Shown piece after piece: positions 8,912-17,156 of a stretch of DNA of 64,000 nt. The notes beneath the pieces are model-generated. The model saw only the letters and a program-made list of their open reading frames with translations. It ran no database searches and was not told the DNA's origin. A program made the translations under genes and the position numbers. This DNA comes from Streptomyces sp. NBC_00691 (lineage in GTDB: Bacteria > Actinomycetota > Actinomycetes > Streptomycetales > Streptomycetaceae): assembly GCF_036226665.1 (NCBI RefSeq), contig NZ_CP109007.1:620001-684000 (forward strand), in the 5' to 3' direction. The stretch's first letter is position 1, and the number at the start of each line of letters is the position of its first letter.

Positions 8912-10120
8912 TCAGTTCTCCTGCTCGTGGGCGAAGGGATCGGTGGCCTCGGGGCGCAGCAGGCGCCAGAGGAGGAGGTCGACGGGGCGCCCGTCGAGGC
9001 GCAGGAAGAGGGCGGCGCGCAGCCCGCGGTCGGGCACCCCGGCCACGGCGCGCGCGAAGGCGCCCCGGTCGCCGGCGAGGTGGGCCAGGCGCGCGTACGC
9101 CTCGTCGACGGCACGCTCCCGCTCGGCGGCCGCCGTTTCGAGACCGCCGATCACCTCGCGGACCCAGGCGTCGAACTCGTCCGGCACCTGCTCCAGGAGG
9201 GCGTCCAGGGGCTTGCCGCCGTCGGCCTCGACCTCCGTCACGGAGCAGCCGAGGCCCTTGGCGAGTTCGCCGGCCGGGAGGGCGCCGAAGCGCTGGATGC
9301 CGTGGCCGCGCCATATGTCACGCTCGGTGACGCCGGTGAGCACCTTGTGGAGGCGTTCGTACTCGGCGAGCTTGGCCTTGGCGCGCAGGCCGGAGGCGAA
9401 GCGCAGGACGAAGCCCTCGGCGTCGGTGCCGGTGGCGCGGTGTCCGCCGGGGAGGGTGTTGGACGCGGTCAGGGCGACGAGCTCGGCGATGCCCATGGCC
9501 GGCCAGGCGCGGACGACGGAGCCGACGGGCCGCCAGCCGGCGGCGGCGTCGGTGAGCGGGATCTCGGCGCCGTCGCCGCCGAAGGCCGCGAGCAGGACGA
9601 GGTCGCGGCGCTCGCCGTAGTTCACGACGATGCGGTTGCCGGGGTAGAGGATCTCGGCGAGGTACGTGACGCCGGGCGTCAGGCCCGTCGTGTCGGCCGC
9701 GTCGAGGCGGCGCTGCGCCCAGGTGGCCTGGACGCTGGTGAAGGAGCCCTTGGAGGCGACGTGCCAGCGGCCGTCGTAGTGGAAGACCACGCCGAGGCTG
9801 CCGTCGACCTTGTCGTACACCTCGAACGGCTCGTCGGGCAGCGGCGGCGCGTAGGGGCGGCCGGCGGCGTGCTCGGAGACGTTGAAGAACTTGGGGAGCG
9901 GGAGCGCGACGATCCGTCCGGTGGCGTCGTCGGCGACGAGTCCGCGGCACCGGGTGGTGGCCCGGTTCCAGTGCTGGGCGTACTGGCACGCGCGCGTGTA
10001 CGTGTAGATCGACAGCGGCAGCTCGGGGTGCCGCTTGCGTGTGACGTGCCCCTCCGTGAGTGCGGCGGCGAGCTCGTCGGACGGCATCAGGTCGTGCAGA
10101 GTCAGGGTCGCCTGGCTCAT
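8912..10120 (-). CDS. ATP-dependent RNA ligase, T4 Rnl1-like
   Basis: 402 residues (T4 Rnl1 has 374). Nucleotidyltransferase motifs are readable: motif I KVDGS at 104-108 (K104 the adenylated lysine), a probable motif III/IIIa around LAEILYP at 154-160, motif IV EGFVLRF at 235-241 and motif V KAK at 248-250. The C-terminal about 140 helical residues would be the specificity domain. Rnl1 enzymes join 3'-OH and 5'-phosphate RNA ends, classically repairing cleaved tRNA anticodon loops in phage T4. ATG at 10120 with GGAGGGA upstream. First gene of the repair operon. RNA rather than DNA as substrate is inferred from family features. Confidence 0.85.
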   Translation of the reverse strand: MSQATLTLHDLMPSDELAAALTEGHVTRKRHPELPLSIYTYTRACQYAQHWNRATTRCRGLVADDATGRIVALPLPKFFNVSEHAAGRPYAPPLPDEPFEVYDKVDGSLGVVFHYDGRWHVASKGSFTSVQATWAQRRLDAADTTGLTPGVTYLAEILYPGNRIVVNYGERRDLVLLAAFGGDGAEIPLTDAAAGWRPVGSVVRAWPAMGIAELVALTASNTLPGGHRATGTDAEGFVLRFASGLRAKAKLAEYERLHKVLTGVTERDIWRGHGIQRFGALPAGELAKGLGCSVTEVEADGGKPLDALLEQVPDEFDAWVREVIGGLETAAAERERAVDEAYARLAHLAGDRGAFARAVAGVPDRGLRAALFLRLDGRPVDLLLWRLLRPEATDPFAHEQEN

Positions 10121-10322
10121 GGGGTCCCTCCCGGGTGTTCGGTGATCCATTCTCGGCGTCGGGGGGCCCGGGGGACAGTGAATATCCGGCACCGCGGGGC
10201 GGGCGGGGGCGGTGGGCGGCGTGGTGTGCGGGGGCTCGCTCCGGGGCGTGTCGGTGGTGCCCCGTAGACTCGCCGTCTCCCCGTCGGTGACATCGCCGGC
10301 GCAGACGAAGGAAGCGAGCCCC

Positions 10323-10667
10323 ATGAACCACGCGGACGGCACGGCACCGATCTACGCCGAGCTCATACGGGAGCGGGGGGATGTTCCGGGTGACGTCCGC
10401 CAGGTCGCCGAGGAGGTTCTGCGGGACCTGAGCCGGGTCATCCAGGTACCGCCGCAGGGTGTCCAGGGGCCGCAGCAGGGCGTCGTCGCGCACGCGGGAG
10501 TGGGCGCGCACCAGGGGCCGCACCAGGGCGCCGTCGCCCTCGCGCACCAGGGGCCGCACCAGGGCGCCGTCCAGCAGCCGGGCGTCGGTGGCCCGATGGG
10601 CGTCGGCGGACCCGCGGGTGTCGTGGGGCAGGCGGGCGCCGTCCTGCCGCAGCGGCCGATGCGCTAG
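10323..10667 (+). CDS. Small Gly/Pro/Gln-rich protein with tandem 12-residue repeat
   Basis: 114 residues; not a family I recognise. The first 42 residues look like an ordinary folded or helical segment (MNHADGTAPIYAELIRERGD onward). The rest is low complexity with a 36-bp tandem duplication coding AHQGPHQGAVAL then AHQGPHQGAVQQ, followed by Gly/Val-rich repeats. It is divergent from the RNA ligase gene across a 202-nt gap and ends in TAG joined to the dispersed palindrome. It could be a regulator-like fragment with an expanded tail. The ATG at 10323 is the only strong start. Confidence 0.6.
   Translation: MNHADGTAPIYAELIRERGDVPGDVRQVAEEVLRDLSRVIQVPPQGVQGPQQGVVAHAGVGAHQGPHQGAVALAHQGPHQGAVQQPGVGGPMGVGGPAGVVGQAGAVLPQRPMR
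10506..10571 (+). repeat. 36-bp tandem duplication inside a coding region
   Basis: The unit starting GCGCACCAGGGGCCGCACCA at 10506 recurs at 10542 with a 36-nt period (the second copy matches for about 30 nt). The period is a multiple of three, so the reading frame is kept and twelve residues are duplicated. Confidence 0.85.
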
Positions 10668-10719
10668 GGCCGGTCGTCAAGCTCCCGTCCGGGGCAGACG
10701 GGAGTGTGACGACAGGCCC
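10667..10719. repeat. Dispersed palindromic repeat, full hairpin form
   Basis: The left arm 10667-10689 (GGGCCGGTCGTCAAGCTCCC plus GTC) pairs with the right arm 10697-10719 with three mismatches over 23 bp and a 7-nt loop. The first G is the last base of the TAG stop of the gene at 10323. The left arm is almost identical to 3092-3114. The stem could act as a terminator; dispersal to several gene ends suggests a REP- or MITE-like element. Confidence 0.7.
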
Positions 10720-10830
10720 CAGCGGAGTCCGGTCGTTCCGGGCCGTTGTCGGTGCCGTGGGCCATGCTGCTGCCGGACGGCCCGTGCCGCAGTGGCGGCG
10801 GGCCCCGTACGGACGACTGGGGATGACGAC

Positions 10831-11412
10831 ATGGCCGAGGTTCTGCTCTTCCACCACACGCTCGGGCTGACCGAGGGGGTCGGCGCGTTCGCCGAGGAGC
10901 TGCGGCGGGCGGGTCACACGGTGCACACGCCCGACCTGTACGAGGGCCGGACCTTCACCGACCTCGAAGCCGGTGTCGGGCACGCCCAGGAGATCGGCTT
11001 CGACACCCTCGTGGCGCGAGGCGAGCGGGCGGCCGAGGAGCTGCCCGAGGCACTCGTCTACGCCGGGTTCTCGCTCGGTGTGCTGCCCGCCCAGAAGCTG
11101 GCGCAGACCCGGGCCGGGGCGCTCGGCGCTCTGCTGTTCGGCGCCTGCGTGCCGGTGGCCGAGTTCGGCGCGGCCTGGCCGGAGGGCGTTCCCGCGCAGG
11201 TGCACGGGATGGACGCCGACCCCTTCTTCGTCGACGAGGGCGATCTGGCGGCCGCCCGCGCGCTGGTGGCGGACGCGGCGGACCGGAGGCTCTTCCTGTA
11301 CCCGGGGACCGCGCATCTGTTCGCCGAGCGCGGGGCGCCGTCCTTCGTGCCGGAGGCGGCCGCGCTGTGCGTGGAGCGGACGCTCTGCTTCCTTGACGGC
11401 GTCGAGCGCTGA
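10831..11412 (+). CDS. Dienelactone hydrolase family protein
   Basis: 193 residues, the size of short DLH-family alpha/beta hydrolases. It opens with MAEVLLFHHTLGLTEGVGAF, has the nucleophile-elbow region VYAGFSLGVLPAQ (Ser in place of the usual DLH Cys), an acid in HGMDADPFFVDEGD and the histidine in LYPGTAHLFAERG. These support a Ser-Asp-His triad. Substrate unknown; a carbon-ester or lactone hydrolase in the cytosol is the family expectation. ATG at 10831 with GGGGA about 11 nt upstream. Confidence 0.85.
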   Translation: MAEVLLFHHTLGLTEGVGAFAEELRRAGHTVHTPDLYEGRTFTDLEAGVGHAQEIGFDTLVARGERAAEELPEALVYAGFSLGVLPAQKLAQTRAGALGALLFGACVPVAEFGAAWPEGVPAQVHGMDADPFFVDEGDLAAARALVADAADRRLFLYPGTAHLFAERGAPSFVPEAAALCVERTLCFLDGVER

Positions 11413-11602
11413 TCGCTCCTCCACCACTCCGGACGGGCGGACGGGGTCAGCCGTTCGGTCGACCCCGGTGTCGTCCGTCCCGCCGTCGGGCCGGGGCCGG
11501 CTGTCGGACCGTGCGCGGCCGTGCGCGGGCGGAGGATCGGTGCAGGGTGCGGGCCCGTCCCCGGGCGGGGCCGCGCGTGACCGCCGTACCGAGGAGTCCG
11601 TC

Positions 11603-12781
11603 ATGACGAAGTACCGCCGTGCGTCCCGCGCCGCCCGGGTGCTCCTGCCCGGAGCCGTGGCCGTGGTCCTGCTCACCGGGTGCGCGCAGGGGTCCGGAGG
11701 CGCGGCCTCCGCGACGGGACGGGCGTCGCCCGCCGGGGTGTCCCCGACCCGCACGCCGTCCGCCGCCGGCTCTGACGTCCCCCTGGCACCCGCCCCGGCC
11801 GGCAGGCCCGCGCCGGGCACGCTGCTGGTCGCCGACTTCGGCTCCGACACGGTGACCTTCGTCGACCCCGCGCGGGGTGCCACCGGCTCGGTCGAGGTCG
11901 GCACCGCTCCCTACGGGCTGGCCCTCGGCGAGGACGGGCGGGCCTGGGTGGCGACCGCCGAGGGCGTCGCGGTCGTGGACACGGGGACCCGGCAGCGGCT
12001 CGCCCTCATCCCGTACGAGACGGACTCGGGTCCCGTGACCACGGGCGAGTACCGGGGTGGCGGCATGGGCATCGCCCTCGCGCCGGACGGGAGCCGGGCG
12101 TACGTGGGGGTCAACGTGCCCGACGGGAACGGCACGCTCGAGGTGATCGACACGGAGGCCCTGCGGGTCACGGAGACGGTGCCGGTCGGACGGCGCCCCT
12201 TCGACGTGGACGTGTCACGTGACGGCGCCGAGGTGTACGCGACGAACCACGACTCCTTCGACGTCACGGTCGTCGCCACGGGGACGTGGGAGCCGCGCCG
12301 GGTGGAGGTCGCCCCGTACGGCACGGAAGGCGGGCTCGGTTCCTGGCTGAAGCCGCACTACACGGCCGTGCGCCCCTCGGACGGCAGGCTGCTGCTGCCG
12401 TTCGAGGGCGAGCGGCTCGCGGTCGTCGACCCTCGGACGGGCCGGACGACCATCGAGCCGATGACCGCGAACACGCATCAGCACGGGGCCGCGGTGACCG
12501 CCGACGGCACGTTCCTGGCGGTGGGCACGGGTCCCATCGACCCGGACGAGGACGAGGGCCCCTCCCTGACGGTCCGGACCCCCGGCGGCGGCGAGCGGGT
12601 CTACCCCCTGGAGGGGCCGCACGAGGACGTGGCGGTCTCCGAGGACGGCCGTACCGCCTATGTGACCGGCGGGTTCACCCGCGACGGGTACTGGGACGGT
12701 CTGAGCGTCGTCGACCTCGACACGGGTGACGTCCGCCGGCTGGAGGCGGGATCGCGTCCGCTGGGGGTCGTGGTCCTCTGA
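11603..12781 (+). CDS. Secreted lipoprotein with YVTN-type beta-propeller
   Basis: 392 residues. The N-terminus is a lipoprotein signal with lipobox LLTG followed by Cys at about residue 27, then a Ser/Pro/Ala linker. The remainder is a series of about 40-residue blades with recurrent segments such as GTLLVADFGSDTVTFVDPA, PYGLALGEDGRAWVAT and RRPFDVDVSRDGAEVYATNH, the YVTN/40-residue beta-propeller pattern. It should sit on the outer face of the membrane; ligand or partner unknown. ATG at 11603 with GAGGAG 6 nt upstream. Ends 3 nt before the convergent FMN reductase gene. Confidence 0.85.
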   Translation: MTKYRRASRAARVLLPGAVAVVLLTGCAQGSGGAASATGRASPAGVSPTRTPSAAGSDVPLAPAPAGRPAPGTLLVADFGSDTVTFVDPARGATGSVEVGTAPYGLALGEDGRAWVATAEGVAVVDTGTRQRLALIPYETDSGPVTTGEYRGGGMGIALAPDGSRAYVGVNVPDGNGTLEVIDTEALRVTETVPVGRRPFDVDVSRDGAEVYATNHDSFDVTVVATGTWEPRRVEVAPYGTEGGLGSWLKPHYTAVRPSDGRLLLPFEGERLAVVDPRTGRTTIEPMTANTHQHGAAVTADGTFLAVGTGPIDPDEDEGPSLTVRTPGGGERVYPLEGPHEDVAVSEDGRTAYVTGGFTRDGYWDGLSVVDLDTGDVRRLEAGSRPLGVVVL

Positions 12782-12784
12782 CCC

Positions 12785-13354
12785 TCAGCGCTGGGGCAGG
12801 ACGGTGAGGACCCGCTCGATGAAGGTCTTGAAGTCGGCCATGTAGTCGGTCAGGAACTGCTGCGTCGTCGGGTCGGTGACCTCGCCGTCCGGTGTGAAGA
12901 GCCCCGGGACGAACTGGATGTAGGCCTCGGGGGCGTTCATCTGCGGGGAGTTGCAGAAGCTCAGCACCGAGCGGAGGCTCTGCTGGGCGACGGCGGTGCC
13001 GATCTTGCCGGGCGAGGCGCCGATGACGGCCGACGGCTTGTGGGTGAAGGAGTTGGTGCCCCAGGGGCGGCTGGCCCAGTCGATGGCGTTCTTGAGGCCG
13101 CCGGGGATGGAGCGGTTGTACTCGGGTGTGACGAAGAGGACGGCGTCGACGGCGGCGACGGCCTCCTTGAGGGCCCGGCCCTCGGGCGGGTAGTCCGCGT
13201 CGAAGTCGTGGTTGTAGAGCGGCAGGTCCTTGATGGGGATCTCCTGGAACTCCAGTTCCGCCGGCGCCACGCGGAGGAGGGCACGGGAGAGGACCCTGTT
13301 GATGGAGTCCTTCGACAGACTGCCGACGAAGTAGCCGACCTTGTACGTGGTCAT
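12785..13354 (-). CDS. NADPH-dependent FMN reductase
   Basis: 189 residues with the flavodoxin-like FMN_red pattern: VGYFVGSLSKDSINRVL (phosphate-binding loop), VDAVLFVTPEYNRSIPGGLK and NAIDWASRPWG, followed by KPSAVIGASPGKIGTA. Relatives reduce FMN, quinones or chromate with NAD(P)H. The ATG at 13354 is preceded by GGAAGGCGGA. Downstream of the remains of an AspT-type antiporter on the same strand, but there is no reason to link the two functionally. Confidence 0.9.
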   Translation of the reverse strand: MTTYKVGYFVGSLSKDSINRVLSRALLRVAPAELEFQEIPIKDLPLYNHDFDADYPPEGRALKEAVAAVDAVLFVTPEYNRSIPGGLKNAIDWASRPWGTNSFTHKPSAVIGASPGKIGTAVAQQSLRSVLSFCNSPQMNAPEAYIQFVPGLFTPDGEVTDPTTQQFLTDYMADFKTFIERVLTVLPQR

Positions 13355-13474
13355 GCGTGCTGTTCCGCCTTCCGGGAGGGGGGCGGCCTCCGCGCGGGGC
13401 CTTCGGCAACGTAACCCGCCCGTGGCGCCGCTGCGACCGGAGCCGCGCCGGGGTCGCAGAGCCCCACGACCAGC

Positions 13475-14124
13475 TGGAACGAGGAAGCCGCCGGCGAGGC
13501 CGAGGCCCCTGCCGACGGCGCTGACCTCGCTGACCCCGGCCTCGGTGTCGCCGAGGAGGCCGGTCACCTCGGCGGTGCGTTCCCCGGGTATGGCGACGCG
13601 GATCCGGTCGTCGAGCTGGAGCAGGAGGTCGTCGTGGGCCGGCAGCTCCCGCCGGCGAGGAGCCGTCCGTCGGCGGCGCCGGGGACGTCGGCCCGGCGGA
13701 CGGCCCGTGTGACGTCCACGGTGCGGGTGATCAGCTCCTTGGGAAGTCCGGATCCGGGGTCGCGGCGGCCGGGCCAGGAGTGTGCGGCTGAGACGGCCGC
13801 GACGAAAAGAATGGTGAGAACGACGGCGAGGGGGTAGCCGATCGCATAACCGGTGGCGGGCTGCGAGGGGACGGGAGAGGAGGCCTGGGCGGCGGCGAGA
13901 CCGACGGTGTAGACGTACAGCGCGAGGCCGAGGACGGAGAGTCCGGCCGGCACGGCCGGGCCGATGTCGGGGTCGGGCGCGCCGAGCAGCAGACCGGCGA
14001 AGAGGGCGCCCGCGGCTCCGAGCTCCACCGGACCGAAGCGGACCATGCCGAAGAGCGATACCGCCGCAATGACGATAAAAAGGGTGAACCACGGATAGTC
14101 AGCGAAAAACTTTCACATGGGACT
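13475..14124 (-). pseudogene. Remnant of an AspT/YidE-type antiporter
   Basis: The minus strand reads FFADYPWFTLFIVIAAVSLF, then MVRFGPVELGAAGALFAGLL LG-type membrane segments and ATGYAIGYPLAVVLTILFVA, typical of the putative-permease duplication/AspT family. No ATG or GTG starts this frame before a TAA at 14125. Near 13650 the frame shifts: the next part, HDDLLLQLDDRIRVAIPGER and LLGDTEAGVSEVSAVGRGLG, resembles a TrkA-C domain (RCK-type) followed by the next membrane helix, then similarity stops near 13475. About 200 of an expected 500-550 residues remain. Lost start, frameshift and missing C-terminal half make this a decayed gene. Confidence 0.65.
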
Positions 14125-14177
14125 TACTCAGCCATATTCGATGGCTTCTTGCACGCTCATACGGAAGGGCGGACAGC

Positions 14178-15560
14178 GTGACGCGACCGAGGATTCTCGT
14201 GGTGGGCGCCGGTTTCGCCGGCGTGGCCTGCGTACGACGGCTCGAACGACGCCTCGCGGAGCGGGAGGCGCAGCTCGCACTCCTTTCACCGTTCTCGTAC
14301 CAGCTCTACCTGCCCCTGCTCCCCCAGGTGGCGGCGGGGGTCCTGACCCCGCAGTCGGTCGCGCTGTCGCTGCGCCGCAGCGAACGGCACCGCACCCGGA
14401 TCGTGCCGGGTGGCGTGGTGGGCGTGGACACCGCGGCGAAGGTCTGCGTGGTGCGCACGATCGCCGGGGAGTACGTGACCGAGCCGTACGACCACCTCGT
14501 GCTGGCGCCGGGCAGCGTGACCCGCAGTTTCGACATCCCCGGGCTCGCCGAGCACGCGCGCGGGATGAAGACCCTGGCCGAGGCCGTGTACATCCGGGAC
14601 CACGTCATCGCGCAGCTGGACCTGGCGGACGCGAGCAACGACGAGGAGGAGCGGGCCGCGCGGCTGCGGTTCGTGGTCGTCGGCGGCGGGTACGCGGGCA
14701 CGGAGACTGCGGCCTGTCTCCAACTGCTCACCCACAACGCGGTCAAGCGGTATCCCCGCATCGACCCGAAGCTCATCAAGTGGCACCTGATCGACATCGC
14801 GCCGAAGCTGATGCCCGAGCTGGGCGACAAGCTGGGCGCCTCCGCGACGGACATCCTGACCAGGCGCGGCATCGAGGTGTCCCTGGGGGTGTCGGTGGCC
14901 TCCGTGGACGACCACGCCGTGACGCTGACGGACGGGCGGGTGCTGCCGAGCCGGACGCTGATCTGGACGGCCGGCGTGGCGGCGAGCCCGCTGATCGGCA
15001 CGCTCGGTGCGGAGACGTTCCGGGGACGGATCGTGGTCACGCCCGAGATGACCGTGCCGGGGCTCGACGGGGTGTGGGCGCTCGGCGACGCGGCGGCGGT
15101 GCCGGACCTCGCCAAGGGCGAGGAGGGCGCGATCTGCCCGCCGACGGCCCAGCACGCGATGCGGCAGGGCAAGGCGCTCGCCGACAACCTGGTCTCGACG
15201 CTGCGCGGCGAGCCGACCCATCGTTACGTCCACAAGGATCTGGGTCTGGTGGTGGACCTCGGCGGACTGGACGGGGTCTCGAAGCCGCTCGGCGTGGAGC
15301 TGCACGGGGCGCCGGCGCAGGCCGTGGCCCGCGCCTACCACTGGGCGGCGCTGCGGACCAATGTGGCGAAGACCCGGGTGATGACGAACTGGCTGCTGAA
15401 CGCCGCGGCCGGGGACGACTTCGTACGGACGGGGTTCCTGGCGTCGAAGTCGGGCACGCTGCGGGACTTCGAGTACACCGACGCGTATCTGACCCCGGAG
15501 CAGGTCCTCAGCCACACGGGCGCCTTCCGCGGGGCGGTCGGGACCGGCGGAGGGAACTGA
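14178..15560 (+). CDS. ndh: Type II NADH dehydrogenase (NDH-2) family FAD oxidoreductase
   Basis: 460 residues. An N-terminal Rossmann motif PRILVVGAGFAGVACVRRL binds FAD and a second, RFVVVGGGYAGTETAACLQL, binds NADH; WALGDAAAVPD is the third FAD contact and CPPTAQHAMRQGKALADNL matches the NDH-2 quinone-site region. NDH-2 passes electrons from NADH to menaquinone at the inner membrane face without pumping protons. GTG start at 14178 with GGAAGGGCGG upstream. Several Streptomyces NDH-2 paralogues exist, so the exact physiological role is uncertain. Confidence 0.88.
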   Translation: MTRPRILVVGAGFAGVACVRRLERRLAEREAQLALLSPFSYQLYLPLLPQVAAGVLTPQSVALSLRRSERHRTRIVPGGVVGVDTAAKVCVVRTIAGEYVTEPYDHLVLAPGSVTRSFDIPGLAEHARGMKTLAEAVYIRDHVIAQLDLADASNDEEERAARLRFVVVGGGYAGTETAACLQLLTHNAVKRYPRIDPKLIKWHLIDIAPKLMPELGDKLGASATDILTRRGIEVSLGVSVASVDDHAVTLTDGRVLPSRTLIWTAGVAASPLIGTLGAETFRGRIVVTPEMTVPGLDGVWALGDAAAVPDLAKGEEGAICPPTAQHAMRQGKALADNLVSTLRGEPTHRYVHKDLGLVVDLGGLDGVSKPLGVELHGAPAQAVARAYHWAALRTNVAKTRVMTNWLLNAAAGDDFVRTGFLASKSGTLRDFEYTDAYLTPEQVLSHTGAFRGAVGTGGGN

Positions 15561-15564
15561 GGGA

Positions 15565-15616
15565 CACACGTACGGCGGCCGGACGCGGAGTCACGCGTCC
15601 GGCCGCCGTACGTGTG
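15565..15616. terminator. Bidirectional terminator, 23-bp perfect stem
   Basis: Arms 15565-15587 (starting CACACGTACGGCGGCCGGAC) and 15594-15616 are perfectly complementary over 23 bp with the 6-nt loop GAGTCA. It lies exactly between the stops of the convergent NDH-2 and L,D-transpeptidase genes, 4 nt and 1 nt away. Confidence 0.85.
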
Positions 15617-15617
15617 G

Positions 15618-16445
15618 TCAGCGGGCCAGTTCGGACGCCGGGCCCATGACGATGACGGGGTCCTTGTCCGGGTCGAGGGTGCGCATGAGTGCGCGCAGCG
15701 GCTCGAGTGCGAGGGTGATGCAGGCCTGGGTCGGTCCGCCGTGGTCGACATGGATCCAGACTCCGCCGCCCTTCTCCGCGCCGAGCGGCCGTTCCTGGTC
15801 GAGCGGGGTCCGACCGGGGACGCGGTTGTAGTCGATGGCGACCACATGGTCGAAGGACCCTTCGAGCGGCTCACCGGAGAAGCCGGTGCCGCTGATGGCG
15901 AACTGGTCGTCCTGGTCGTACGGGAGGCGGGAGCCCGGGTCGGGCAGCCGGCCGCCCGCGTCACCGAGCCGGAAGACCCCGATGGGGGTGCGCAGGTCGC
16001 CGGCCGTGTGGTCGGCGGTCCAGCCCCGCAGCGCGTTGTGGGCGGGCCACGATCCCCCGGCCTCGGTCCAGCCGCCGCCGGGGTCCTTCTCGTAGAGGGT
16101 CGCGGTGGAGGTGTTGTCGTCGGCGTCGGCCCCGGTGACGACGAGGGCCTGGGTCGTACCGTCGGGGACGAAGGCCTGGGTGGCGGGGCCGACGCCGGGG
16201 AGTCGGGGGTCGGGGACGGGCGCGGAGGCGATGATGCTCGCCGGCTCTCCCGGCCCGCCGGCTCCGTAGGCCGCGCCGGGTGGGGCGCCCGCGGGACGGG
16301 AGTCCCCGGCGGGCGCGGCCGGTGCGGACGCCCCCGCGGCTGCGGCGGGGACGGGGGGCACGCTGTTCGCGCAGCCGCTGAGCAGCAGGGCCGCGCACAG
16401 CGTGCCGGCGCTCAGCAGCGCGGGCGCGCCCTTGTGGACGGACAT
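15618..16445 (-). CDS. Secreted L,D-transpeptidase-like lipoprotein
   Basis: 275 residues. The signal ends in a lipobox (ALLLSG then Cys, about residue 26), followed by a Pro/Ala/Gly linker of about 45 residues. The C-terminal domain has PIGVFRLGDAGG and the YkuD-like active-site segment WIHVDHGGPTQACITLA, with the expected histidines and catalytic Cys. Such enzymes form 3-3 peptidoglycan crosslinks or attach proteins to the wall, acting outside the membrane. ATG at 16445 with AGGAGG 8 nt upstream. The motif is a variant (QAC in place of HGC), so catalytic activity is likely but not certain. Confidence 0.8.
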   Translation of the reverse strand: MSVHKGAPALLSAGTLCAALLLSGCANSVPPVPAAAAGASAPAAPAGDSRPAGAPPGAAYGAGGPGEPASIIASAPVPDPRLPGVGPATQAFVPDGTTQALVVTGADADDNTSTATLYEKDPGGGWTEAGGSWPAHNALRGWTADHTAGDLRTPIGVFRLGDAGGRLPDPGSRLPYDQDDQFAISGTGFSGEPLEGSFDHVVAIDYNRVPGRTPLDQERPLGAEKGGGVWIHVDHGGPTQACITLALEPLRALMRTLDPDKDPVIVMGPASELAR

Positions 16446-16624
16446 GGACGGATCCTCCTGGCCGGGGGGCAATGCGGGGATCCGTACCCGATCGGCGGGC
16501 GGCGCTGCGGCGGTCGGGGAGCCCTCACCCGTACGGCCGCGTCCGGCGGGGTCACCGCCCCTCGCCGCCGTTCCGCACGCGAACGCGGTTGACCGGGCGG
16601 GGCGGGGCACGCTTTCCTGCGCTC

Positions 16625-17065
16625 ATGAACGATCTTCGTATCGAGCCGGCCAGGACCGAGTCCCAGCTCGCGGACTGGCGGGCCGTCCACAACACGATCA
16701 TTCCGACGGCCGTCCTCTCCCCCGGCGAGGTGCGCGAGCGCGCGGGCCGGAACCGGCTGGACGTCGCGTATCTCGGGGAGGTGGCGGTGGGTTGCTCGAC
16801 GGTGCGCCCGCCGGACGAGGAGACCCCGGCGGCCACCGTCATCGCGCGGACGCTGCCCGGCTTCCGGGGGCGGGGCGTGGGGACGGCGCTGTACGAGCGG
16901 GGGCTCGCGCACGCGCGGACACTGAGCGACGAGGGCGTGGAGACGGTGGTGCTCGCCTCCAACGAGGACGGACTGCGGTTCGCGCTCGCGCGCGGCTTCG
17001 TCGAGGTGGAGCGGTACGTCCTGCCCGGCGACACGGTGCCGTTCGTGACGCTGCGGCTGGCCTGA
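16625..17065 (+). CDS. GNAT family N-acetyltransferase
   Basis: 146 residues; the GNAT acetyl-CoA loop is clear: ARTLPGFRGRGVGTALYERG, followed by VVLASNEDGLRFALARGFVE. The first half is a beta-alpha region without informative substrate motifs. ATG at 16625, chosen because the family's N-terminal strand (LRIEPARTESQLADW) starts there. Substrate unknown. Confidence 0.88.
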   Translation: MNDLRIEPARTESQLADWRAVHNTIIPTAVLSPGEVRERAGRNRLDVAYLGEVAVGCSTVRPPDEETPAATVIARTLPGFRGRGVGTALYERGLAHARTLSDEGVETVVLASNEDGLRFALARGFVEVERYVLPGDTVPFVTLRLA

Positions 17066-17084
17066 CGCACACCGGCCCGCACCG

Positions 17085-17107
17085 CGATCTGACGATTCGT
17101 CAGATCG
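17085..17107. promoter_or_regulatory. Operator-like palindrome upstream of the dehydrogenase gene
   Basis: CGATCTGACGA / TCGTCAGATCG is a perfect 11-bp inverted repeat with a 1-nt spacer, 49 nt before the ATG at 17157. Size and symmetry fit a dimeric TetR-, GntR- or similar repressor site. It is not followed by a T-rich end, though it also lies 19 nt after the GNAT stop, so a terminator role is the alternative. Confidence 0.6.
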
Positions 17108-17156
17108 TCGCGTCACGGGTCTGGGAACCTTCGGGGCCCGGCGCTACCCTCCGCGC

